DNA of 64,000 nt from Telopea speciosissima (taxonomy: Eukaryota; Streptophyta; Magnoliopsida; Proteales; Proteaceae), in NCBI RefSeq assembly GCF_018873765.1, contig NC_057918.1:69126371-69190370 (forward strand), in the 5' to 3' direction. The notes below the pieces were generated by a model. That model saw nothing but the letters and a program-made list of their open reading frames with translations, made no database searches and was not told where the DNA came from. Shown one piece after another: positions 11,811-22,789 of the stretch; the first letter of the stretch is position 1; every line of letters starts with the position of its first letter. Position numbers and translations under genes: made by a program.

Positions 11811-11818
11811 ATATAAAA
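11811..11818 (+). promoter_or_regulatory. TATA box of TMKL1-like gene
   Basis: ATATAAAA sits 192 bp before the ATG. It is followed by a CT-rich leader (about 11925-11995, several TCTCTCTC runs) typical of plant 5' UTRs. Transcription would start near 11843. This is inferred from position only. Confidence 0.6.
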
Positions 11819-12002
11819 GAGCCTTTTTTGTTTTTTATTTCGCTTTCCTCCTCGTGAGGCATAAACACGCTCACCTCAAAGCTCAAACCTGAAAAGTAAA
11901 AGCAAGTAAGAATCCCCACCGCACTGCCTTTTCCTTCCTCTTTCAGACCGGCCTCTATATTTCTTTCCATTTCCCCTCTCTTTCTCTCTCTCTGATTCAT
12001 TC

Positions 12003-14303
12003 ATGGCGTCTCTACGGCTTTACCCTCTCTGCATTTTCCTTTTCTGCTTCCTTTTCTTTACTTCTCTCTTACTTGCTTCCTCTTCGGATGTTGCACTTGT
12101 CTTGGGAACGATCAAACCTTTGCTTCAAGGTAGCGAGGAGAATATAATGCTCTCTTCGTGGAACTACTCGATTCCTCTCTGTCAATGGAGAGGACTTCAT
12201 TGGGTTTTCTCTAATGGTTCACTTCTTCGCTGCAACGACGTCTCCTCCCCTCAACGGACCAACGTTTCACTCTTTAGAGACCCGGGTTTGCTTCTCTACT
12301 CACTTCAGCTCCCATCTGCTGGTCTCTCCGGTGAAATCCCTAGAGAAATCGGTGAGTTCTCGTCGCTGCAGAGTATCTACCTTGGTGTTAACTCGCTCAA
12401 AGGTAATATCCCTCTCGAGCTCGGCTACAGTCCTTCGCTCTCCGATGTCGATTTGAGTAGCAACTCCTTAAATGGGTTTTTCCCTCCTTCAATCTGGAAC
12501 CTTTGTGATGGACTTGTTTCTCTTCGGCTTCAGGGTAATAATCTCTGTGGTCCTCTTCCTGAACCTGCATTACCCAACTCCACTTGCGCCAGTTTACAGG
12601 TTTTGGATTTGAGCGATAACAAGTTATCAGGGGAATTTCCGGAATTTGTAACTCAGTTTCATGCTTTGAAGGAGCTTGATCTCGCGAACAATTCCTTATC
12701 GGGTTCGCTTCCGCAGAGTATAGCTGGACTGGACCTTGAAAGATTGAATCTTTCTTACAACAACTTTAGTGGGGTTTTGCCGGCGTTGGGGGAGTCAAAG
12801 TTTGGAGCCCAGGTTTTTGAAGGAAACAATCGTGCACTATGTGGACCTCCTCTGGAGGGTTGCAGGGGAAGCTCTGGTATGAGCTCTGGTGGCATTGCGG
12901 GTCTTGTGATTGGGCTGATGACTAGTGCTGTAGTCTTAGCTTCATTACTCATTGGGTATGTCCAGGGGAAGAGGAGGAAGGGAGGAAGCGAAGATGACAT
13001 AGAGGAAGGAGAAGAAGAGGAGATTGATGACAATGGTGATGGGAAGCTTATACTATTCCAGGGAGGAGAGCATTTGACGTTAGAGGATGTATTGAATGCT
13101 ACTGGTCAGGTAATGGAGAAAACGACCTATGGAACTATTTATAAAGCTAAACTTGCAGATGGGGGTACCATTGCTCTGAGGCTGCTCAGAGAAGGTAGTT
13201 GCAAGGAGAGAAATTCCTGCTTGCCGGTGATAAAACAGCTTGGCCGAATCCGACATGAGAACTTGGTTCCACTTCGAGCTTTCTATCAAGGGCAAAGAGG
13301 AGAGAAGCTCCTCATTTACGACTACCTCCCAAACAAGTCCCTCTACGATATGTTACATGGTATGGAAGTTTTCCAGCTTATCTTGATCAGCTTAATTTCT
13401 ATGTATTTTTGTTGTTCAATTGGTGTCTTTGATAGGTGAAAAGATGGTTTTTTCTTATTGAATTAAGTAGGGCTAAAATTGAATCTCATACTCATGCTAA
13501 ATCCTGCATTAAAGGCGAAGAACTGCTTGCTTTAGCTTAACTGTGGTTGGGTTCTATTTATTTACTGAGTTGATATACTCTTCGTATGTGACTGGCAGAC
13601 TCTAGATATCCAACAAAAGTTCTCTCTAACTCTGTAATCTCTTTGTTGCTCCAATTCAGAAACTAGAGCAGGGAAGCCTCCCATTTTGAATTGGGCTCGT
13701 CTTCACAAAATTGCATTGGGTATAGCCAGAGGTCTTGCATACCTACACACAGGCATGGAAGTGCCCGTAATCCATGGGAATGTGAGATCAAGAAATGTCC
13801 TGGTTGATGAATTCTTTGTGGCCAGGCTAACTGAGTTTGGGTTGGATAAGATGATGGTACCTGCTCTAGCCGATGAAATTGTGGCAGTTGCCAAGAGTGA
13901 TGGCTACAAAGCCCCAGAGTTACAGAAGATGAAGAAGTGCAATCCAAGGACAGATGTGTATGCATATGGGATACTGTTGTTGGAGATTTTGATGGGGAAG
14001 AAGCCTGGTAAGGATGCAAGGAGTGGGCAGTTTGTCGATTTGCCATCCATGGTGAAGGTAGCAGTGTTGGAGGAGACAACAATGGAGGTTTTTGATGTGG
14101 AGGTTTTGAAGGGGATCAGGAATCCAATGGAGGAAGGCTTGGTTCAGGCATTGAAGCTTGCAATGGGCTGTTGTGCACCTGTGGCCTCTGTTAGACCTAC
14201 CATGGATGAAGTTGTTAAGCAATTGGAGGAGAACAGACCCAGGAATAGATCTGCACTGTATAGCCCAACAGAGACACGTAGTGAAATAGGCACTCCCTTT
14301 TAA
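12003..14303 (+). CDS. TMKL1: TMKL1-type LRR receptor-like pseudokinase
   Basis: Two exons, 12003-13359 and 13660-14303, encode 666 residues. In order: signal peptide (1-26), N-terminal cap with paired cysteines (W53...C60-QWRG), about six leucine-rich repeats (95-265), one transmembrane helix (298-320), an acidic stretch (329-345, EDDIEEGEEEEIDD) and a kinase-like domain (about 355-645). It matches Arabidopsis TMKL1 almost throughout, including the tail SALYSPTETRSE. Key kinase residues are absent: the ATP lysine is Arg393 (IALRLL), HRD reads HGN (491-493) and DFG reads EFG (511-513). The same losses are known in the family, so this is a pseudokinase expected at the plasma membrane as a signalling or scaffold partner. 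A phase-1 intron splits the kinase domain. The reading frame is complete. Confidence 0.96.
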
Positions 14304-15697
14304 GCTTTTTTTCTTCAATTGTGACATAACCTGAAGCTTCTTTCATCGCTCCCTGCTCCCATCCCCAATTCTAAGATGTAATATTGCTTGGTGATTCATT
14401 ATGTTTGAGTCTGGAATTTGTATTTTGATATATATGAGGTTAGTGCTCATATTATCTTTCTTAGTTATTGAAGGGTGATGACAGGTGAGGGATTATGGCA
14501 TTTTCCCTTGATTGCTTAAAACTGAATGAATGTAGGCTTATTAAGAAGTGGGTCTTGCTCCAATGGTTACCCAGAGAAATGCATGAAACACTGTACGAGC
14601 TTCACAGAATTGGGGCATATTTTGTAAGCTAACTTGTAGAAATTTTCATAATATATCAATTAGTCTTTGACTTGGTTTATTCTAACCCACCTTGATAAAC
14701 TAGTTCAAGAGTCAAGGACTTGAAGCCTCTGCCTCTGATACTCTGGAATGGGTTATGTGTGAGTAGATGTGTTAGGCCTCAAAGAACACATCATCTCAAT
14801 ATGGTCTTGATTGCTGGAACTTGCATTGCATCGACTGATTGAAACTATCTATTCGTGGAAAGTTCCACGAATAGATTGTTGAAGGCACCCACTCACCCAC
14901 CCACCCACCCACCCACCCAAAGGGTGCTAATGTTTGCAATTCAGAAATGTAGATTAGTGATCACAGATCACTTAGTAGTGTCTAACGGACTGTAAATGCT
15001 TAGGTAGGATAGTGAAGTGGTCTCACTATCGTTGCTGTGAGGTTAGCAAAACCCTTAATATTAACTGTAAGTGTTAACATAACAGATTTGTGATGTTACA
15101 GTCCAATTTACTCCAATCACCTTTGGACCACCAAAAAATAAAATAAAATAAAATAAAAATAAAAATGTTATATAAAATAAAATTTTATTTATTCTCTTTA
15201 TTTTACCTATTCCCAGGATCTGGTGTGTTGTTATGTTCAGAATCTCAGATAGGATGGTGAACTGACCTCACTAATGGCTATGAAGTTAGCAAAGCCTATA
15301 TACTTGTATAAGTATCATTGAGTCCTGGGCTGTAACCTATGAATTTGACAACCTGATATCATGGACTTTAACCTTTAGAATTGTTTGAGCCTAACATGTT
15401 TGCTCGACTTAATCTTTTGGGATTGGTGTGTGGTTTGTGTGATTACACCTTCATCAAAAAAATTAAAAAAACAAATGTTTACTCGACTTATTACTTGATT
15501 TAAACCTTCTCCCAGAAGTAAAGAGATCAGGTTGTATCTTCTGGAACTAACCCCCTTTAATTAAGGGGTGTACAAACTTGACAGAGAAGACTATGAGGGT
15601 GGTTTGCTGTCCTTTACAAACACTGCATATGAGATCTTTGGCATTGGGAACCCTGTACAGTTGTCCGACTTCATGATGGGGCGACAAGGCTTATGAC
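14304..15697. other. 3' flank of TMKL1 and intergenic sequence
   Basis: This probably includes the 3' UTR to about 14430. An ACCC tetranucleotide run lies at about 14887-14919 and an A-rich AAAAT run at about 15128-15165. I see no gene here. Confidence 0.6.
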
Positions 15698-16719
15698 AGA
15701 CACTACAACAAAAAGGCCTATAACTGCAGTTTTTCCCCATAATAAAAGGTCTAAAATCCACAGCGATAGCCTATAGGTACGATTAACTGCTGTTAACTAT
15801 CCGCAACTACAAGTGTCATCACTACGTCTATAGCCACAGATTACTTACCGTAGGAAAATGGAACCTTTTAGGGATGGATTTTTTCATAGCAAATTTGTAG
15901 TTTCGGAATTTTGCACCCCAAAATTTATGATTGCGGTTTTGTAGTTACAGATTTTTTTGTGAATTTTAACTGCAGATTTTTTATTATGAGGACATGTAGC
16001 TACAGAATGTAGTTGCAGATTTATGTGCAACAAAAACCATAACTGCGAATATTAGTTGTGGATTTTTTGTTATGAAACTTGTAGCTGCAGATTTTTGTGC
16101 AGCAAAGTTTATAACTGTGGGTTTTAGTTGTAGATTTTTTATTTGTGAAACTTGTAATTGCAGATTTTAGCTATGGATTTTTTTTAGGAAACCCTATAAT
16201 TGCAATATATATATATATATGTATAAAACTGTTTCTTAAACACACATAATCCATTCAATACACAATATATAATAACAATTTTACATTTAAAATACATATA
16301 AATGCCTAAATCATGTTTATCATTCAAATCACTTAAAGACAAATCACATCCAAAGTAAAAATCATGTTCATCATACGAATCACTTAAATCCAAAACACCT
16401 GATACAAAGATAGTTCTATCCTAGGAAACTCAACAATTCATATTGTATGCTAGGAAACAAAAAAAAAAAAAAAAAACAAACTAGAGAATACTAGTAGTTG
16501 AGTGGTCCTTGTTGTTCGAATCTTGACCGGGTCCAAATTTACCAAGCTTTATGTTGTTGGGGAACTCTGACAGGGTCTTACTATCTTATTGATTGACTAT
16601 ATTTGTGGCTTTAGGGTACGACCTTAAAAAAAGTATTTTTGAATGTTACGTACGTGTACGCTGTGTACTAACTAACTATGGTCTATAGTCATAGGTAAAG
16701 ATCACAAGTGCCAAAGGTA

Positions 16720-17250
16720 GGGCTTATAGACCAAAAGCAGAGCTGATTGAGATGATTTGGTGCTCTTTAAAGGGGTTGGGGGGGGGGGGGGATTTGGGAA
16801 CAACATGGAGTATTCTCAAAAAAGTATAGAAATGTCCCTCAATAAGTCCAAACGATCCTCCCGATTTGGTTCGGACCAGAACTGAACATATGTCGAAATA
16901 CGTATCGATTCGAAGGTCTCGACACTCCATGTCTCATCCACACTCTCATAAGAGATAAAGACACTTTATAGAAAAATCTGAGAGAGAGGATCGGGCATTG
17001 GAATCCATTGGAGATCGGAGAGTTTGAAGTAGACTGAAATCTACTGGGAACTTGTTGAATTGCTGTTGCAATCACGGGTACTGTTCGAGATGGAGAAGAT
17101 GAATGGCGTTGACTTAATACCGCCACACAGAGAACTCGTCATTGCCGGCACAAGGAAGAACAAAAATCGGACTAGGGTTTGAAACCTAACTCCAGAGAAG
17201 AAATGGGTGATTTCCAATGAAATCGGGATTTTGGATTTTGGGGTGTTGAA
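16720..17250 (-). other. Gene-like insert inside the CACTA element (possible capture)
   Basis: On the minus strand this looks like a plant 5' region: AAACCCTAG (about 17177-17185), then an open frame at 16839-17126 with a Ser/Pro/Arg-rich start. It is less AT-rich than the flanking subterminal repeats. I do not recognise the protein. CACTA elements are known to carry host gene pieces, but capture here is only an inference. Confidence 0.3.
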
Positions 17251-17504
17251 TATTGATTTTTTTTTTTTTTTTTTTACTTAGAACACCGCTTTTTTAAGTC
17301 ATTTAATACATTTAAAATTCATAAATGTGTTTGGTACTTTTTTGCTATAAATCGGAAGTCCAAAGTGAGCAGAGTTGTTGGAGAGTGAGAGTGACTAGGG
17401 GGAACAGTTTGCAGGTGGATTTGGGTGAGATTGAAGTTGGGGGAGAGAAATTAGTGCTTGCGGGTACTGGGGGATGTAATTTGCTGCATTTTTTGTTTTT
17501 GCAG

Positions 17505-18100
17505 ATAAACGGTCCTATATTATTGCGGTTTTAAATATCACAATAATAAGTATTCCATATTAGTACAATTTTTAACTGTGGTTTTGTTTCCGCAATTACA
17601 GGGTCCTCTGTTACTGCAATTTTAAATATTGCAGCAATAAGTATCCTATATTATTGAGATTTTTAACTGTGGTTTTGTTTCCGCAATACAAGGTCTTATG
17701 TTACAGCGGTTTTAAATACCACAACACTAAGTATCCTATATTATTACGATTTTTAACTGCGGTTTTGATTTTGTAGTTATAGGGTCCTCTATTACTACAA
17801 TTTTAAATACCACAGCAATAACATTACTCTGATTTTTTACTGTGGTTTTGTTTCCACAATTATAGAGTCCTATGTTACTACGGTTTTAAAAACCGCAGTA
17901 ATAAGTATCTCATATTACTACAATTTTAAACTACATATTTGTTTCCGTAGTTACAAGATCATTTGTTACTGCAATTTTAAATACCACAACAATAAATATT
18001 CCATATTACTACGATTTTAACTACAATTTTGTTTCCATGGTTACAGCTTCTCTGTTATTGTGGTTTTTAAATACCGTATCAATTAGTATCCCACATTACT
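17505..18100. repeat. About 90-bp subterminal tandem array of the CACTA element
   Basis: Six to seven diverged units start near 17573, 17665, 17755, 17839, 17928 and 18018. Each has a GGTTTTGTTTCCGCAATTACA-like block, a TTACTGCAATTTTAAATA-like block and an AATAAGTATCC block. Such arrays are where CACTA transposase binding sites normally sit. Confidence 0.8.
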
Positions 18101-18208
18101 ACACATGAAGAAATCATAGTTATAGTCTTATGAAACATTTATAGTTGCAATTTAAAAAAAATTGTAATTAAATATACACAGCTACTAGTGTGTTTTATGG
18201 TAGTGAGA

Positions 18209-19538
18209 ATAGAGGTTAACCAAGTAATCTTGTAGGGTTGAGTTGGGTTGGGCTGAGTTAACATGGCTTAGAGTCATGAATGGGCTTGTATTGGACCCTC
18301 CTGGCATATTGACCCAACATGGATCTGCCAAGCCCAATCTGACAAGGGGTTTTTAGCTCTCTCTGCGATTGTGAATGTGTTGGCTGCATGCGCTTCAGGA
18401 CACTATTATTTATGTGCTATGTTTGAAAAGAATGATAATATCTGAACATGTCAAGGCCAAGGCTACATCATCACCAACCAACCATTTTGATGATGGTGCT
18501 TGTGGAAGTCAAATGAAGATTGCCCTTATGGCAGAAAAAGTTAATAATGAGTTTTCGGAATAGAAGTGGGCATGCATGGACTTGGCAACTCATGTGGGTG
18601 CGCTTTATGTCTCTCTCATCAATGGCGGAGGGAAAATGAGCAATAAATAGCCAATAGGTCTTATCTCTCCATTCTCATTCTCCATAAATGTATCTGTGTC
18701 TTGCTTGAGTCACGGACGAAGAAGCCCCAGGGGCCAGGGGTAATTGAATAAAACTTGGCTCAGAGGAGAATTTTCATTAAAAAGAGTCATGTAAGTGAGG
18801 AACGCTTGACACGCCCTCATATACCCTCTCGTCCCCACTTCACGTGCGTGCTATCAATGTGGCATGGCTATTTGGTTCATCATCTCCCCGTGCATCACCA
18901 ACCAATAACAACTTCTTCTAATATTATTTTTTTTGGGGGCAATTGGATCATGGGCTGTATTGTTGGCAACTTGTGTGGCAATGTTTGGTGACATTCTGGA
19001 GGTGTCTAGTTGATGCATACATGTTGTGAGAGTTCTGCCAGTGATAGACAAGTCAATTTCGGTGTGAATAGGATTTTACTGTGTTACGGAGGTTTCTAAG
19101 CACGTATGGCAGGTGATTGCAGCATTACACACTGTATTACATGTTTACACAGTGTGAAGCCCCCCCCCCCCCCTACATAAAAAATTGTGAAATTATACAT
19201 TCCAAAAATGTCAGTATGTTCTTAATGGTAGAATTGGGCAAAATGATCTATCGAGTTTTGGTTCTAATGTAACTTGTTTCATGTTGTTTTGATACAAGAC
19301 ATGAAAGTTACATTGTTTTTCGTATCGTTGTGTGAAAGCGAAGCAACTTGAGAGAGTTAATAGATTTTTAAGATGCATTCTGTGAGTTTCATACAATACG
19401 ATATGTAGAATTAAGGTCTTCCCTGGCACGAGCATGGTGGCGATGACGGAACTCAAAAATTCATTAAGGAAGTTATAGCCTAGATTCCAACCATTTTGGG
19501 CTTTCTGGTTGGTCAGGAGGATGAGGTTCTAGTACTAC
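18209..19538. other. Intergenic sequence without recognised genes
   Basis: GGGTTGGGCTGAGTT-type low-complexity text lies at about 18230-18330, probably a degraded MITE of the proper-name-like type seen elsewhere. A C run is at about 19160-19172. The small open frames here have no protein character. Confidence 0.45.
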
Positions 19539-20967
19539 TGTCATACACCAAATAAGAGTTTAAAATACATGGATTGTGATAAGGCATAAATCACATCACC
19601 AATCAGAAGCTGCCATGTGGCCGAGCCAAGGACAGTCTGATAACCGAACCGAGCAGTGCGGAGTTGGGCCGACCCGACCACTGATAGAGCTGGCATTTTG
19701 TCTTCTGTGTGCCGAGCACCCGCACCGCGGGGTGCCACCCAAATCAGCCATCGACTCTGAGCCGACCTCATGGCTGTCAGCCGAGGCCGAGGCCGACCAT
19801 GGAGGCCGAGCCCTCCACAAAAGCCATCGTAACAGCTCGCCAGGGATCGCAGAGCCACATCAGCACAATCCGAGAATCGTAGGATAAGGATTGAGCCACA
19901 ATCCTATCGCGATACGGAATCACACTTAGATATGGACTCTTACCTTAACGGGAGTCCGACCGCGAAAATGACTCTCCACTCCGCGCATGGGGATAGAGCC
20001 TTCCAAGAGAAAAACTCCTACCATACTAGGACTCCTCCAACCGCCTCATCTCCCTCTATAAATACTCAGGTATGGAGCTCAAACGCTCATCTCACTTTTT
20101 ACTAGTTGTTACGCTGTTGCACTGGAGACCTGACTTGTGCGTCGAAGAGTCCTAGGCTAGAGCCACATCGGCTCTCTTGCGCTCACTCGATTTTTTGCAG
20201 GCTCATCCGTGGGCGAACAGGGCGACGGAGGTTTTCACACGCAACAGATTTGGCGCCGTCTGTGGGAACGACATCAGCAGGCCATCGTCCTTTCTACCAA
20301 CTTCAAGAGCAAGAATGGTGCATACGAGATCAGGGCAGCATGGCTAGACTTCCCGGGGAGACGAGATACAACCGGTTGGGCAAGCGAGGCGATCACCGCC
20401 CCCTGAAGCATTGCGGCAAGGCGCCACCGGAAGACCCCCTCGGGCAGGGGGTGTGCAGCCCAGCATGGGTGCTGCGGCCAATCCAATTTCGTTGTCGGAG
20501 GGTGGGAATGGTGGAAGTGTGCTGGACACTGCAGCGGCTGACCGGACACAGGTCGAGCCAAACTTGAATGGGCTGAGCCTACCACCGCCGCCATTACCAA
20601 AGAATTTGGATCCCGAAGCCCCAGCGAATAACCGGCAAGTTATGGATTTGCAGCTGCAGATGCTCCACACCAACGAGACGCTGCGTACTTTCATGACCCA
20701 GATGGCTCAAGGTGGGCTGATGGGTCAACCACTGGTCGCGCCCCCTCCAGGCACCGGTGCGCATAGAGGAAGACCCGAGCAGGCAGGGTGGCCGGCATCA
20801 AACAGAGCCGAGCCTGGTCGCGTCATCACACCCGTCTCGTCAGAAGACTCCTCCTCCACGCCCTAGTAGGGGCGCTCGACAAGATAAGCAAGAGCATCAC
20901 AGGAGCCCGGGGGTAGGATGAGAAATTGAGCCGTGGGTGACCCAGGCGACAGAGGTTTTCACATGCA
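19539..20967 (+). mobile_element. Collapsed Tat-like Ty3/gypsy relic (LTR, PBS, gag start, LTR tail)
   Basis: A 5' LTR of about 707 bp (19539-20245) starts TGTCATACACC and ends GCAACA, with a TATA-like CTATAAATACTC at about 20055. A primer-binding site TGGCGCCGTCTGTGGGAA (20250-20267) follows, the type common in Tat-lineage gypsy elements. A gag-start region (to about 20890) comes next. Then only about 45 bp of the second LTR remains (about 20923-20967). Most of the internal region has been lost in one large deletion. It is a fossil and clearly more GC-rich than its surroundings. Confidence 0.8.
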
Positions 20968-21248
20968 ACAGATTGTTCCATGTATCAAGATTCCGACTAT
21001 GCGGCTATAGTTAAGGCGTGCGAATGCGTGGGATCTTGGATTGGAAACATTCCCATGCGAGATTGCAGGTTGGATGGCTGAATGAGGTACGATACACCAA
21101 GATACATGCTAACATTGCCCCCTTAGACTAAAATATTGTGCTTCGATACTTTGATTTTCAAATTATAATTCTAACAAATTGGGACTTGTCTAAGGTTTGG
21201 GATTGTTGTCCTTGTTTGTCTATTGAAGTGTGTTTGATTTGTAGAGTG

Positions 21249-21763
21249 TAGGGGTGCAAGTTTGGCCTTGTCGGTCCGAACCCACCCTGAACCCGAACAA
21301 GGCCTAGGTTGAGATATCTGGCCCTGAGGGTGGGTCAGGGTTGAAAATTTCTAACCCTAAGTCAAGGTCAGGGTTGAGGCCTCAGGCTGAGCCCGACCTG
21401 GCCCAACCTGATCTTGTTTTAAGTTGTATTATAAAATATATTGATATACTATATTTATTATAAACTTTAAATGTCACACATATTTTGTTATATAATATAT
21501 TATATATAAAGATAATAAGTGATAATATTTATTATAGTGTTATTTTATGTAAATTTGATCATTTTCTCCTGATCCAATCCAACTTAGTCCAGTCCATGCA
21601 TCTATCCCCTCCCCCGGTCCATGATCAGGGCCAATCAAGGTCAGCCCAGCCCGATCCTAAGGGCAGGTCAAGATTGGATTTTTTAGGCCCCGAGTGAGGG
21701 TTAGGCCAGTCCTACACCCACTTAAGGGATACCCTGGCTCAACCTGACCCTGGTGCAGCCCTA
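21249..21763. mobile_element. hAT-type MITE, TAGGGSTGCA ends
   Basis: The ends TAGGGGTGCA and TGCAGCCCTA are inverted. Flanking octamers GTAGAGTG (21241-21248) and GTAAAGTG (21764-21771) match at seven of eight positions. The 515-bp interior is GC-rich at both ends and AT-rich in the middle, with no coding frame. Confidence 0.78.
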
Positions 21764-21771
21764 GTAAAGTG

Positions 21772-22780
21772 AGGTGCACTATCTACTAGATCTGACCACA
21801 CTGTGGTTGTAAGGTGGACGGCATAAGTGTTGTCATTGATTGATAAAATTGGGTTTGCCTCAGCCAATGATTTGCTCGAAGACATCTCCCTAAGGGCAGG
21901 CATTGCTGGAATTTAAAGAATTTTTTTGTTTTTTTGATAAGGACTAGAATTTAAAGATTAGAGTTTAAAGAATTTGTGTTGAGACGGATTCATCCCCTTT
22001 GAGAGTCAACATGGGATTCACACTTTCCACCAAGTCTACATCTCGCTCTCTCTCTCTCACACGCGTGCGCACAAAAGTAAAAACAAAGAGCAGGGGCATT
22101 ATCAAGAAAAAAAAAAACATACTTGCAGAAGAAAAATAAGAACACACAGACTATTTCTATTGGTAAAAGGAGACGCTACATTCATCTGTAACAAAGTTTC
22201 AGTACTCAAATCTCTATCCATACCATGCAGGTATCACTTTAAAAGGACAAAAAAAAAAAAAGGAATTACAAAATCCTTGGTCACTGTAAACTAGGAATAG
22301 AGAGATATTTCATAGACGCAGATACTGAGAACAGAGACATGAATGAGAGAAGCTATGGTTGTGGGTGATGTGAGGATTGAAGAGGAAGACGGATATGGCG
22401 TTGAGGGAAGAAAAGAAGAAAATAAAGGGAAAAGGAAAAAAAGCAATGAACAACGCTTCCGCACCTGGCTCCAAAGGACGGCAATTTTAGTTCCGCAGTG
22501 GAAACAGGCCGAGGTTGAGCAATGACACCGAGAAAAAGAAAATATACCTCCCAGTGGAATAATGAGGAATTAAGAACAATAGGGCTGTAAAATCAACGTC
22601 AGAGACACGTGTATTAAATGTACACTTGTCAAGCCGGACAATAGGTAGGTATGAGAGACAGACCGAATGGAAGACGAACAGAATCAGGGCTTACCAGAGA
22701 CTCTTCTATAATGGTAAATGGGAAAGAAAAATCTTTTTTTGTTTTTTTTTGTTTTGTTGTTGTTTCATATGGATTGAGAG
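21772..22780. other. 3' flank of the pectate lyase gene
   Basis: It probably contains the 3' UTR of the minus-strand pectate lyase next to 22789. CT/GA runs lie at about 22037-22058 and a T-rich run at about 22730-22760. No gene is recognised. Confidence 0.5.
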
Positions 22781-22789
22781 GTTAACTAG

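Larger units (their letters stand above)
15701..18205. mobile_element. Non-autonomous CACTA (En/Spm-type) transposon
   Basis: It begins CACTACAACAAAAAGG and ends ATGGTAGTG (reverse complement CACTACCATAAAAC). A 3-bp duplication AGA flanks it (15698-15700 and 18206-18208), as CACTA elements produce. Short repeated motifs of the type AACTGCAGATTTTT fill the left subterminal part (15715-16180), and a longer array fills the right one. No transposase-like ORF is evident in 2505 bp, so it is non-autonomous. The middle (about 16430-17250) differs in texture and may be captured host DNA. Confidence 0.9.

Noticed and set aside
12214-14327. Several antisense and alternative frames over the TMKL1 gene
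   Set aside because: They are shadows of the strongly conserved kinase-like reading frame.
19541-20694. GC-rich open frames on both strands
   Set aside because: They fall in the LTR and 5' region of the Tat-like relic; their length reflects high GC content.
22343-22525. 60-codon Lys/Glu-rich frame
   Set aside because: Low-complexity purine-rich sequence in the 3' flank of the pectate lyase gene.
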